Shown here piece by piece: positions 41,614-48,148 of a stretch of DNA of 48,758 nucleotides; position 1 is the stretch's first letter, and each line of letters opens with the position of its first letter. Location: positions 1 through 48,758 of the forward strand of contig JBDIBA010000009.1 of NCBI GenBank assembly GCA_039812705.1, written 5' to 3'. The translations under genes and the position numbers were made by a program. The notes beneath the pieces were generated by a model. The model ran no database searches. It was not told the origin of the DNA and worked only from the letters and a program-made list of their open reading frames with translations. Origin of the DNA: JBDIBA01 sp039812705. GTDB taxonomy: Bacteria > Actinomycetota > Acidimicrobiia > Acidimicrobiales > JBBSGY01.

Positions 41614-41647
41614 GCCTGTTAAGTTCGCCTCGCATTTCGCATTTCGC

Positions 41648-41721
41648 GGGCGTATGGCTCAGGTGGTTAGAGCGCTGCCTTCACACGGCAGAGGTCACAG
41701 GTTCGAGTCCTGTTACGCCCA
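41648..41721 (+). tRNA. tRNA-Val (CAC), island integration target
   Basis: GGGCGTA pairs with TACGCCC. The anticodon arm CTGCC-TTCACAC-GGCAG gives CAC. The T arm ACAGGTTCGAGTCCTGT is canonical; CCA is not encoded. Its 3' 42 bases plus one more base are repeated exactly at 47833-47875. Confidence 0.95.
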
Positions 41722-42020
41722 CGTAAACAAGCCCTGGTCAGGCCGGTTAACAAAAAGTTAACAACTTTGGATTTTTCCGAAGCTTTGTTTGAGAGTGATT
41801 CTGTGACCGCGGCCATTTCTACTTTTTCGGCGATGAACACGAGCCCTTCGTACGCCCATGATTTCGATGGTGGGATCGGCAAATCAGTGCCTGCGTTTAT
41901 ACGCGCATAGCGCAGCTCCAACTTATCGTCTACGAATTGAATGATGGCTCGTATCCATCCGTCTCCCGAAGGCAGGGCGGTTTTTGCAGTTTCGATGCGT
42001 TCGTTTCGCAACTCGCTCAT
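41667..42020 (-). CDS. Unknown island protein whose frame runs into the tRNA
   Basis: From ATG 42020 the frame encodes 117 residues. The first 80 look like real coding sequence (SGDGWIRAIIQFVDDKLELR, then SKSWAYEGLVFIAEKVEMAA). The last 19 are the antisense of the tRNA (GRNRTRTCDLCRVKAAL), a well-known translation artefact, so the native C-terminus was probably altered by integration. A TTG at 42029 is another possible start. Directly upstream, in the same frame after one TGA, lies the 44-residue ORF, so both may be pieces of one gene. Confidence 0.4.
   Translation of the reverse strand: MSELRNERIETAKTALPSGDGWIRAIIQFVDDKLELRYARINAGTDLPIPPSKSWAYEGLVFIAEKVEMAAVTESLSNKASEKSKVVNFLLTGLTRACLRGRNRTRTCDLCRVKAAL
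41680..41722 (+). repeat. Attachment-site repeat, left copy (tRNA 3' end)
   Basis: These 43 bp, from the anticodon loop to one base past the tRNA, are identical to 47833-47875. This is the usual core of a tRNA-targeting tyrosine-recombinase element. Confidence 0.85.
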
Positions 42021-42032
42021 CGGGGCCAAGCC

Positions 42033-42167
42033 TCACTCCCTGCTATGGCGTCGGTATTCGATGGGCGACAAAGAAGCTTCTTTGGGCGCACCACTAAGCT
42101 TGGCCAGAATATTGTGCGTTGCCCTTGCCATGAGTTGGTTGAAAGTTGGTAGCTCACTCCCGGTCAT
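42033..42167 (-). CDS. Short ORF overlapping the upstream island gene
   Basis: The 44-residue product MTGSELPTFNQL ... SPIEYRRHSRE starts inside the last codons of the 42154-43161 gene (14-bp overlap). It stops at a TGA and the same frame continues into the next ORF. It may be a small coupled gene or the N-terminal part of a gene interrupted by a nonsense codon. No family is recognised. Confidence 0.35.
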   Translation of the reverse strand: MTGSELPTFNQLMARATHNILAKLSGAPKEASLSPIEYRRHSRE

Positions 42168-43161
42168 CCTCTTGTTGAGCGTTGTCGTCGGGGTCGTCCG
42201 CTGATTCGATCGCCGGCAATCCCGATATGCCAGGACGACCGAGAAACATGGTCGGGTCCGGCCCATCTTGGAGAAACCAGTTCATAACCTTGTTGGATTC
42301 GCCGTCGTTGTACCACGCGAGCCTCCACCGACTGTCACTCCACAAGAACATGACGTGTCGTGCGCCGGGAAGCAATTCCGATTGCGACTGTTCTGCAGCG
42401 AAGCGTGCTAGTTCTCCGCTTTTTGCAAGTGCCGCTTGCAAGATTGCTTCTGACTCCGCATCGTCCGAGGTGGTGAGGGGAATCGAACCGGCGACAGTTC
42501 CACCATTGCCGAGGTCGAAGTTCAGAGTGAACAACTGTGCCCGCTCGGGTTGCTTCACTTTCTTTCGTGAACGCTTGACCCACTTGACCACGCTATCGAT
42601 GGATACGCCGAAAACCTTGTCGAGCCATGCATCGACGAACTTGATGCCCACGTAACCGAGCACGCCCTGAACGGCCTCGAAGTGCAAGACCCACTCGATA
42701 GGGGGAAGCACGGACCACTGTTCCCGCGTGTCGACTTCGAGTGGTGCTTCCTTTTTCAGTTCGGTGAAGTCGTCGTCTTCGTAGTTCCGCGCTTCGACGA
42801 TGAAGCGTGCTTGCACCTGCGGTAGTTCATCGATGTCTCGGGCGGTTGTTGCAAGGGCAAGGGCGTCGATGTCGCCTTCCACCGGGTGCAGCGAGGGCAA
42901 TGCCTTGCCGAAGAAGCGCAACTCCGACTCCCCGTCGGGTAGGTCAACGATTTCGCCGTCTACCCAGCGACCCATCGGCGGGTAGATGCCAAGATGCTCG
43001 GCGTTGATGGGGATGAACTCGCCGTCGCGCACCTGGTTCAACATGCCTTCGAGCGCGCTGCGCGCAAACCGTACTTTGCGCCCATCTCGGAGGGTCACAA
43101 GGCGCGTGCTTGCGACATTTGCAACCCAATCGGCTTCGACCCATTTCGAGTTTTCCGTCAT
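42154..43161 (-). CDS. Unknown island protein, 335 residues
   Basis: I do not recognise the family. From ATG 43161 the product begins TENSKWVEADWVANVASTRL, with GEFIPINAEHLGIYPPMGRW next, a beta-rich start. A middle section (WVLHFEAVQGVLGYVGIKFV) is hydrophobic and could be an amphipathic or membrane-contacting helix, followed by a basic run (KRSRKKVKQPER). The end (HVMFLWSDSRWRLAWYNDGE) is aromatic-rich and finishes with an acidic tail. The start is one base after the stop of the pseudogene upstream, so the genes form one tight operon. Confidence 0.6.
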   Translation of the reverse strand: MTENSKWVEADWVANVASTRLVTLRDGRKVRFARSALEGMLNQVRDGEFIPINAEHLGIYPPMGRWVDGEIVDLPDGESELRFFGKALPSLHPVEGDIDALALATTARDIDELPQVQARFIVEARNYEDDDFTELKKEAPLEVDTREQWSVLPPIEWVLHFEAVQGVLGYVGIKFVDAWLDKVFGVSIDSVVKWVKRSRKKVKQPERAQLFTLNFDLGNGGTVAGSIPLTTSDDAESEAILQAALAKSGELARFAAEQSQSELLPGARHVMFLWSDSRWRLAWYNDGESNKVMNWFLQDGPDPTMFLGRPGISGLPAIESADDPDDNAQQEDDRE

Positions 43162-43162
43162 C

Positions 43163-43631
43163 TCATGCACCCGCTTGCTTTGAGGTAACTGCGGCTGCGA
43201 TCTCGACGAACAGGTCGCGACCCATGCCGCCGATGCCCTCGGCACCTTTGCGAAGCCGACTCTTCTTCTCGGGGTCGGGCTCGTCGTCGATGCGCGCTTC
43301 AATAGCGGCGATGATCTTGTCGTAGGCATCGCCCTCGCCGGGCCAAGAGCCGACGGCGCGGCGACCTCTGCCGGTGAGCGTGATGTCGATGATGTCTCGG
43401 CCCCCCTTACGACGGCGCGTCGACACCCGTGATGTAGCCGTCATCATAGAGCGCTCAAACCGCACGACGACCGGCTTCGACTGGCACACCGCTTCGCTCG
43501 ACGAGTTCATCGAGGTTGATGCGCTCGATCGAATCGTCGGATGCTTCCAATTTTGCAAGAGCTTCGAGAATCGGAAGCTCTCTTGTGTTCCAAGTGGACT
43601 CGACCAACGCGAGTTCCTTTCTGCTAATCAA
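43163..43631 (-). pseudogene. Winged-helix-like gene broken by a nonsense codon and a frameshift
   Basis: The minus strand from a TTG at 43631 encodes RELPILEALAKLEASDDSIE and then LDELVERSGVPVEAGRRAV, followed by an in-frame TGA. The same frame continues ALYDDGYITGVDAPS to a TAA. A second frame then takes over next to a six-G run with DIIDITLTGRGRRAVGSWPG and KKSRLRKGAEGIGGMGRDLF. Joined, the pieces look like one winged-helix protein of about 155 residues, a type common in actinobacterial accessory DNA. Two separate lesions make recoding unlikely. The TTG overlaps the upstream stop by 8 bp. Confidence 0.65.
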
Positions 43632-44784
43632 GAATCACGGCGAGACCGTCACCGTCACGGACCCACCGCATAACCGGCCCATCGACTTGATGCTCGGCGA
43701 AGGGGGCGAAAGTGTCGTCGGGCAAGCGACGATCGGAATACGGGTTGTGCACGTAGGTGATTTCGACGTTCCAAGAACCCGTGTCTTCGTTGAACAAGGT
43801 GTGCCGAGCGAAGATGCAACCGGCGATGATCTTTGTCGCAGGTTGGCCCATGACACCGCCTTCGACGAGCGAACCGCCCACGTAGTCTTCGTCGTCGATG
43901 GGGATGCCGCCGCCGTAGCGGACGGAGACGCGTTCCTCATTGGTTGGGTCGTTCGCGTCGAAGCTGATCTGCTCATTGCCGAACATCGCCGTAATCATTC
44001 CGTGCATCGTGATTGTCCAATGGTCGGCGGCGATGAACAGCACGAGCGTGTCGTCAACATCGCGGTAACTGCCGAGCTTGTCGTCGATGCGGGCTTGGAT
44101 TCGCTGACCGCCACCGATCGCGCCCCCGAGCGGCGTCACCGAGACGTACTTCTCACTGTGTGGCATCCAGTACGCCCAGAAAGGCAACTTGCCGCGATGG
44201 TGCTCGAATCGGCCCTCATGCCCGTGGTCAAGCCACTCTTGCAACAATTCGACCATTGAGTCCACCGTCTCGACTTTGGGGTAAGTGTCGAGAGCGTCGC
44301 TGCGCGCGATGGTGACCGAGACGAGAGCGTCGTCGAAGTTGAGCCTCGACGTGAGTTCGTTCGAGAGTTGTGAGTATCGACGTTCTTGCTCGATTACGTC
44401 GTTGCTCGGGTTGAGGTGGAAGACCTCGACGAGATATCGAAGCTCGCCGTTGTCGACGCGAAGGTCAGGCGTCTTGGGAGGCTTGCCGGGTGTGGTGGAG
44501 GGAACCTTCGGGTCGAACTCGACCTTGTACTCGCGACCGGCGAAGAATCGGCCTGCCGTGAGTTCCCACCGGCCCGACTCGAATTCTTTCGGGTCGGGGT
44601 TGGTGAGCCGATCGTAGAGGTGCTGATTGCTCGGGGCGAGGTCGTTGAACCACTTTTCGAGCAAGCGAGCGTGTTTCTCATAGCGTGCGTCGGGCGGGTT
44701 ACAGAGGCGATGAACCTGGGAATCGCCTTCCGGGAGTCTGGTTAACAAGTAGGCATCGTATTTCAGTTCCGGCACGACGCACAT
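43624..44784 (-). CDS. Unknown island protein, possible PD-(D/E)XK-like domain
   Basis: From ATG 44784 the product has 386 residues; a TTG at 44805 would add seven. The N-terminal third contains KTPDLRVDNGELRYLVEVFH, a strand-turn-strand with P-D and E-V spaced as in some PD-(D/E)XK nucleases, but the final lysine is not in the usual place, so activity is uncertain. Upstream is GRWELTAGRFFAGREYKVEF, and the rest is unrecognised with several strands (VLFIAADHWTITMHGMITAM). No signal peptide is seen. It heads the minus-strand operon and is divergent from the plus-strand block. Confidence 0.55.
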   Translation of the reverse strand: MCVVPELKYDAYLLTRLPEGDSQVHRLCNPPDARYEKHARLLEKWFNDLAPSNQHLYDRLTNPDPKEFESGRWELTAGRFFAGREYKVEFDPKVPSTTPGKPPKTPDLRVDNGELRYLVEVFHLNPSNDVIEQERRYSQLSNELTSRLNFDDALVSVTIARSDALDTYPKVETVDSMVELLQEWLDHGHEGRFEHHRGKLPFWAYWMPHSEKYVSVTPLGGAIGGGQRIQARIDDKLGSYRDVDDTLVLFIAADHWTITMHGMITAMFGNEQISFDANDPTNEERVSVRYGGGIPIDDEDYVGGSLVEGGVMGQPATKIIAGCIFARHTLFNEDTGSWNVEITYVHNPYSDRRLPDDTFAPFAEHQVDGPVMRWVRDGDGLAVILD

Positions 44785-44950
44785 GCTACGGAGTGGGTGC
44801 GACAACTACGAGAATTGCCTGGCGGGAGAGCCTTTTGGTTGGTCTTGTAATCGCAGTGCCCGACAGTGCGTAACAAATTGGGACGAATAGGACAAGTAAA
44901 TGGATGGCACTTGTCGCCGTCCAGTGTCCGAAAACCAGCGAAGAGGTCCA

Positions 44951-45109
44951 GTGCCGGAAATCGAAGATGTGGAGGTTCGGCTATCCGAGTTACAGGGCGT
45001 GCTCTGGTCGGAAGGGGCGTTCATTCCGCCAAGCTCGTACGTGAAGATCTGCGATCGCCTCGGTGATCTTGTCGAATCGATTTCTGCGTTGCGCCGTTCG
45101 CTCTCCTAG
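44951..45109 (+). CDS. Small unknown island protein
   Basis: A GTG at 44951 with GAGG five bases upstream gives 52 residues (MPEIEDVEVRLSELQG ... LGDLVESISALRRSLS) with a helical, coiled-coil-like pattern. An ATG at 44900 would add 17 basic residues. No family is recognised. It is the first ORF of the plus-strand island block. Confidence 0.4.
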   Translation: MPEIEDVEVRLSELQGVLWSEGAFIPPSSYVKICDRLGDLVESISALRRSLS

Positions 45110-45192
45110 CGTTTTCGAGGTGCTGGGTGCTCGTGTCGCCGAAGATTCCGGAGTCTTGCCGACGCGACCTAGTCCGTCGCCGATAGCGTCAA

Positions 45193-45942
45193 ATGCATTC
45201 AGGACGTCAAGTCATCGGTTTGGCGGGATCAAAGGGCCGAAAGGACATCGTGAAGCGTTGCGAAAAGTTTGAGATTGACCCGTCTCAGTATTTTGAGGGT
45301 GTCGAGCGAGATCGAGCAGTGAAGTCACTTGCTACATATCTTGGCGAGGAACAAGGGCAAGCCTCGTATACGGGGGCCAAATTCGAGGATCTTATTTCGA
45401 GAAGCGATCCGGATTTGTTCACGCCCTGGGATGTCTTGGCAGTTCAAGCGCTATCGATTCCGGCTCAACCTGCGAAGATGTCCTGGCTCTTGAACGATGT
45501 AAACGCGCAAGCGTCGGCTTTGCTTCGGCAAATTCCGAAACTTGCGATAGCCGATGCTCCTGATCTGCTCGCCGAGGGTGAAGCGGCCGATCGGCTGTGG
45601 CATCTTTTGCGCCCGCTTGGCGTCGTAACGCGAAGCAAAATCCTTTCAGCGAAAAGGCCATCGCTGATCCCGATCAAGGATTCGGTCGTGGTGAAAGCGA
45701 TGACGGGCTGCGCAATCAGTCAACTATCGAACTGGTGGGAACTGTGGGTAACGCGCTCCAAGCGCGTGGATGCACCGGCATTGTTTGACTCGGTGCGCTC
45801 AGTTAGATCGGAAGTGGGCGGTGACGCGTTGGTTCTGTCAGAGTTGAGAACGGTTGACATCGTCGTTTGGATGCGGCACCACGGTTGGACCTTTTCGTCC
45901 GTGTTGAAAAATTCCGAATATGAGAGTCCGGTGGGTGCGTGA
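45193..45942 (+). CDS. DUF6308-like protein coupled to the Mrr nuclease
   Basis: The 249-residue protein matches my knowledge of the DUF6308 layout: LFTPWDVLAVQALSIPAQPA, a helical stretch, DRLWHLLRPLGVVTRSKILS followed by KRPSLIPIKDSVVVKAMTG, and a C-terminal LSELRTVDIVVWMRHHGW. The G-V-V-T-R-S-K-I-L-S-A-K-R-P segment resembles a helix-hairpin-helix DNA-binding element. The function is unknown. The stop codon overlaps the start of the Mrr gene by one base (TGATG), which argues for a joint role, such as target recognition or control of the nuclease. Confidence 0.65.
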   Translation: MHSGRQVIGLAGSKGRKDIVKRCEKFEIDPSQYFEGVERDRAVKSLATYLGEEQGQASYTGAKFEDLISRSDPDLFTPWDVLAVQALSIPAQPAKMSWLLNDVNAQASALLRQIPKLAIADAPDLLAEGEAADRLWHLLRPLGVVTRSKILSAKRPSLIPIKDSVVVKAMTGCAISQLSNWWELWVTRSKRVDAPALFDSVRSVRSEVGGDALVLSELRTVDIVVWMRHHGWTFSSVLKNSEYESPVGA

Positions 45943-46829
45943 TGGCTGAGGTAGCAATTCCGACGTACGAAGACTTGATGTTCCCAGTTCTGGCAGCGCT
46001 GGTTAATGGTGGTGGGTCATTGACGCGAAGCGAAATAAAGGAACGTGCAGTTGTTGAAGCAGGTCTCTCCGATGAACAACTTGCAGTGTCCTATGGCCCG
46101 GAGAATAAGCGTGAAGGCACGAGCATTGTGCTCAGCAGAGTTGGTTTTGCAATCAGTTCGTTGAAGATGTGCGGAGCTGCGGAGAACTCGCAGCGTGGTG
46201 TTTGGTCCGTGACGCCGTACGGACGCGAACTGTTGGAGCAGGGTGAAAGTGCATTGGTTCATCAGAACCGGAGCGTTCGGCTCGAAGCGCGCATGCGTCG
46301 TGCGAAACAGAAAGCCACTGGCCACGTCGGTGTTGAGTCGGATGCCGAAGTTGAGGAGTCACTTGCGGATTCAGTGAGTGATGATTGGAAGAGCGAGCTG
46401 CTATCGGTCTTGACGCGAATTTCGCCAGACGCGTTCGAGCGGCTGTGTGCACGATTGCTCCGTGAGGTCGGATGTCGTGACGTGGAAGTGACGTCGCATT
46501 CCGACGATGAAGGTCTTGATGGCATTGGCGTACTGGAAGTTTCGTTGCTCAGTTTTCCGGTCTTCTTTCAAGCGAAGCGATATGCGCAAGGAAAAGCGGT
46601 TCAACCGAACAAGATTCGTGAGTTTCGCGGAGCCATGTCGCAGCGTGGCGACAAGGGCTTCTTCATAACCACGGGCGTGTTTACGGCGCGAGCGCGAGAT
46701 GAAGCGAAGCGCGGGGGTGCTCCGATCGATTTGATCGACGGAGATCGTTTGTGTGACTTGCTACAGCAAACAGGACTTGGCGTGCAGACGATGCCTGTCG
46801 TCGACCGAAGTTTCTTCGAAATACTTTGA
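45942..46829 (+). CDS. mrr: Mrr-type restriction endonuclease
   Basis: The N-terminal Mrr winged-helix domain has YEDLMFPVLAALVNGGGSLT and SYGPENKREGTSIVLSRVGF, then a WSVTPYGRELLEQG end. After an acidic linker, the catalytic domain begins ISPDAFERLCARLLREVG. Its motif is D-G (in DDEGLDGIG) followed by FQAKRYA, the QxK variant of the PD-(D/E)XK site used by Mrr. GKAVQPNKIREFRGAM and KGFFITTGVFT complete the domain. Mrr enzymes cut DNA bearing particular methylation, which makes this a type IV-like defence gene. No methyltransferase is near. At 295 residues it is full length. Confidence 0.88.
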   Translation: MAEVAIPTYEDLMFPVLAALVNGGGSLTRSEIKERAVVEAGLSDEQLAVSYGPENKREGTSIVLSRVGFAISSLKMCGAAENSQRGVWSVTPYGRELLEQGESALVHQNRSVRLEARMRRAKQKATGHVGVESDAEVEESLADSVSDDWKSELLSVLTRISPDAFERLCARLLREVGCRDVEVTSHSDDEGLDGIGVLEVSLLSFPVFFQAKRYAQGKAVQPNKIREFRGAMSQRGDKGFFITTGVFTARARDEAKRGGAPIDLIDGDRLCDLLQQTGLGVQTMPVVDRSFFEIL

Positions 46830-46895
46830 TCACTATCCGATTGTGTTTCTTGACCAGAACCACGGTCGACCGGCTTAGCTTGGAATGTGCTGATA

Positions 46896-47657
46896 ATGAA
46901 AGCAAACACGCTCGACGCGATTGATGAATACATACGTCAAGTCGAAACATCCGTAGGTGGCAGATCACTTTCTGCAACGCCTGATAAGCGGAGTTTTGTA
47001 AATCTCGCGTATGCCTATTGCATCGTGCGTATTCGCGAGTTGCGAGTGCTTGCGGAAACCGATTGCGTCTATGCAAGTGCTGCAACCGCAAGGGCGGTAC
47101 TTGAGGCGGTGGTTACCGGGAGGCTTGCTTATCGAGGTTCAGACGAACAATTTGCTTCCATCCTTTGCAATGTGGCGCATGACAGAAAACGGCTCTTGCA
47201 AGGCATCTTTTACGATCCTACGGAACAGTTGCCGGAAGAATATGAGGTGCCGGAGGGTGAGGATGTGATCTACGACTGGCTAACCAGTGCCGGGTTTGAT
47301 GCAAGACGTGGAATGTCGTTCAAAGACATGGCACTGCACCTTGATCGCATTGATTTGCTGGGCCCAGATAATAGTTGGAGCTATCGGTATGCAGCTGAAT
47401 TTGCCGAGCTGTCAATAGCATCGCACGGAGGTGGTAATTCGATTTCGATGGCTGCGTCCTCGGGCAGTGGTTTTCATCACGGTTCGCCGCTGTCTACCGA
47501 ACTGAGTTTGCAAATGTCGTGGCATTGGTTGCGGTATATCGAAGCGCTTGTTTCGCCGACCCCACCGATCGAACAACTGGGGGACTGGATTGAAGAATCG
47601 TTGATGGGCAATGACGTTAGCGACTACCCAACATTGCGAAGGATGTTGGGAATCTGA
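46896..47657 (+). CDS. Unknown helical island protein
   Basis: From ATG 46896 the product has 253 residues; a GTG at 46887 would add three. It is almost entirely helical with no signal peptide. Segments such as RELRVLAETDCVYASAATAR, then AVLEAVVTGRLAYRG and NVAHDRKRLLQGI recall DUF5677-type proteins of accessory DNA, but I am not certain. A Gly/Ser/His-rich segment (ASHGGGNSISMAASSGSGFH) near residue 180 is unusual and could be a flexible loop. It follows the Mrr gene by 66 bp and may be a third member of that operon. Confidence 0.55.
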   Translation: MKANTLDAIDEYIRQVETSVGGRSLSATPDKRSFVNLAYAYCIVRIRELRVLAETDCVYASAATARAVLEAVVTGRLAYRGSDEQFASILCNVAHDRKRLLQGIFYDPTEQLPEEYEVPEGEDVIYDWLTSAGFDARRGMSFKDMALHLDRIDLLGPDNSWSYRYAAEFAELSIASHGGGNSISMAASSGSGFHHGSPLSTELSLQMSWHWLRYIEALVSPTPPIEQLGDWIEESLMGNDVSDYPTLRRMLGI

Positions 47658-47735
47658 GGTTTCGGTCGACTCATTGGTGAATGACGGGCAAGAATGGGAC
47701 GCCCGAAGCGACCGACGAGGGCACACGGAGGGCAC

Positions 47736-47831
47736 ATCCGCCCCTGTCCGCCGGGGTCCGCTGACGTCCGCAAACCCGCCGTGAGCTGCCGATTTCGTCC
47801 GTAGAGGTCCGCCCGTGTTCGTTTGGTCCGC
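47736..47831. promoter_or_regulatory. Helically phased GTCCGC repeats beside the right attachment site
   Basis: ATCCGC at 47736 and GTCCGC at 47746, 47756 and 47766 are separated by exactly 4 bases each, a 10-bp period. GTCCGT at 47797 and GTCCGC at 47807 again lie 10 bp apart, and one more GTCCGC is at 47826, two bases before the 43-bp repeat. All are on one strand. Arm-type sites of tyrosine recombinases and excisionase sites have this form. Confidence 0.6.
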
Positions 47832-47832
47832 T

Positions 47833-47875
47833 TTCACACGGCAGAGGTCACAGGTTCGAGTCCTGTTACGCCCAC
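47833..47875 (+). repeat. Attachment-site repeat, right copy
   Basis: It is identical over 43 bp to the tRNA-Val(CAC) 3' half at 41680-41722, but the 5' half of the tRNA is absent, so this is not a second tRNA gene. Confidence 0.85.
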
Positions 47876-47944
47876 TGCGTTGTCCCTGGTCACGGCGTTG
47901 CAGTTGCTTTTGTTTGGTGCCGTTCGACTCAACGTGACACGAAA

Positions 47945-48148
47945 ATGACACGAGAGTCCGATTTTGAAAGGGTTTTCGTCTTGAAACCGCGCTTTGAGTA
48001 CAAGCTTCTCGACACAGCTTCGCAAGACTGGTTTACCGAGCTGGAAGAGTTGGGTGACGACGGTTGGGATGCAGTTACGTCGGTTCCTACCGAACAGCGT
48101 GACCTTCCATGGCTACTTCTGAAGCGTGACGTTCCTGGCGGTCGCTAG
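47945..48148 (+). CDS. Small DUF4177-like protein
   Basis: The 67-residue product has the pattern of DUF4177 and related small proteins: FEYKLLDT, then WFTELEELGDDGWDAVTSVP and a final LPWLLLKRDV strand. The function is unknown. It lies between the right attachment repeat and the recombinase gene, and the two stop codons overlap (CTAG read on both strands). The direct repeat TGACACGA at 47935-47942 and 47946-47953 spans its start. Confidence 0.55.
   Translation: MTRESDFERVFVLKPRFEYKLLDTASQDWFTELEELGDDGWDAVTSVPTEQRDLPWLLLKRDVPGGR

Larger units (their letters stand above)
41680..47875. mobile_element. Integrated genomic island at tRNA-Val (CAC)
   Basis: The 6.2-kb segment is bounded by exact 43-bp copies of the tRNA-Val 3' half. 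It carries two divergent gene blocks that meet between 44784 and 44951: a minus-strand block of unknown genes with one pseudogene, and a plus-strand block ending with a DUF6308-like gene, an Mrr-type nuclease and an unknown helical protein. No integrase is inside, so the element is either decayed or was mobilised by the recombinase gene that begins to its right at 48145. An alternative is that the second repeat lies inside one larger island. Confidence 0.75.

Noticed and set aside
47412..47951. Minus-strand ORF containing GRNRTRTCDLCRVK
   Set aside because: That segment is the antisense translation of the tRNA-Val 3' half in the attachment repeat, and the rest overlaps a convincing plus-strand gene.
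47834..48025. Minus-strand ORF ending VGVTGLEPVTSAV
   Set aside because: The ending is another well-known translation of tRNA antisense sequence, and the remainder overlaps the small DUF4177-like gene.
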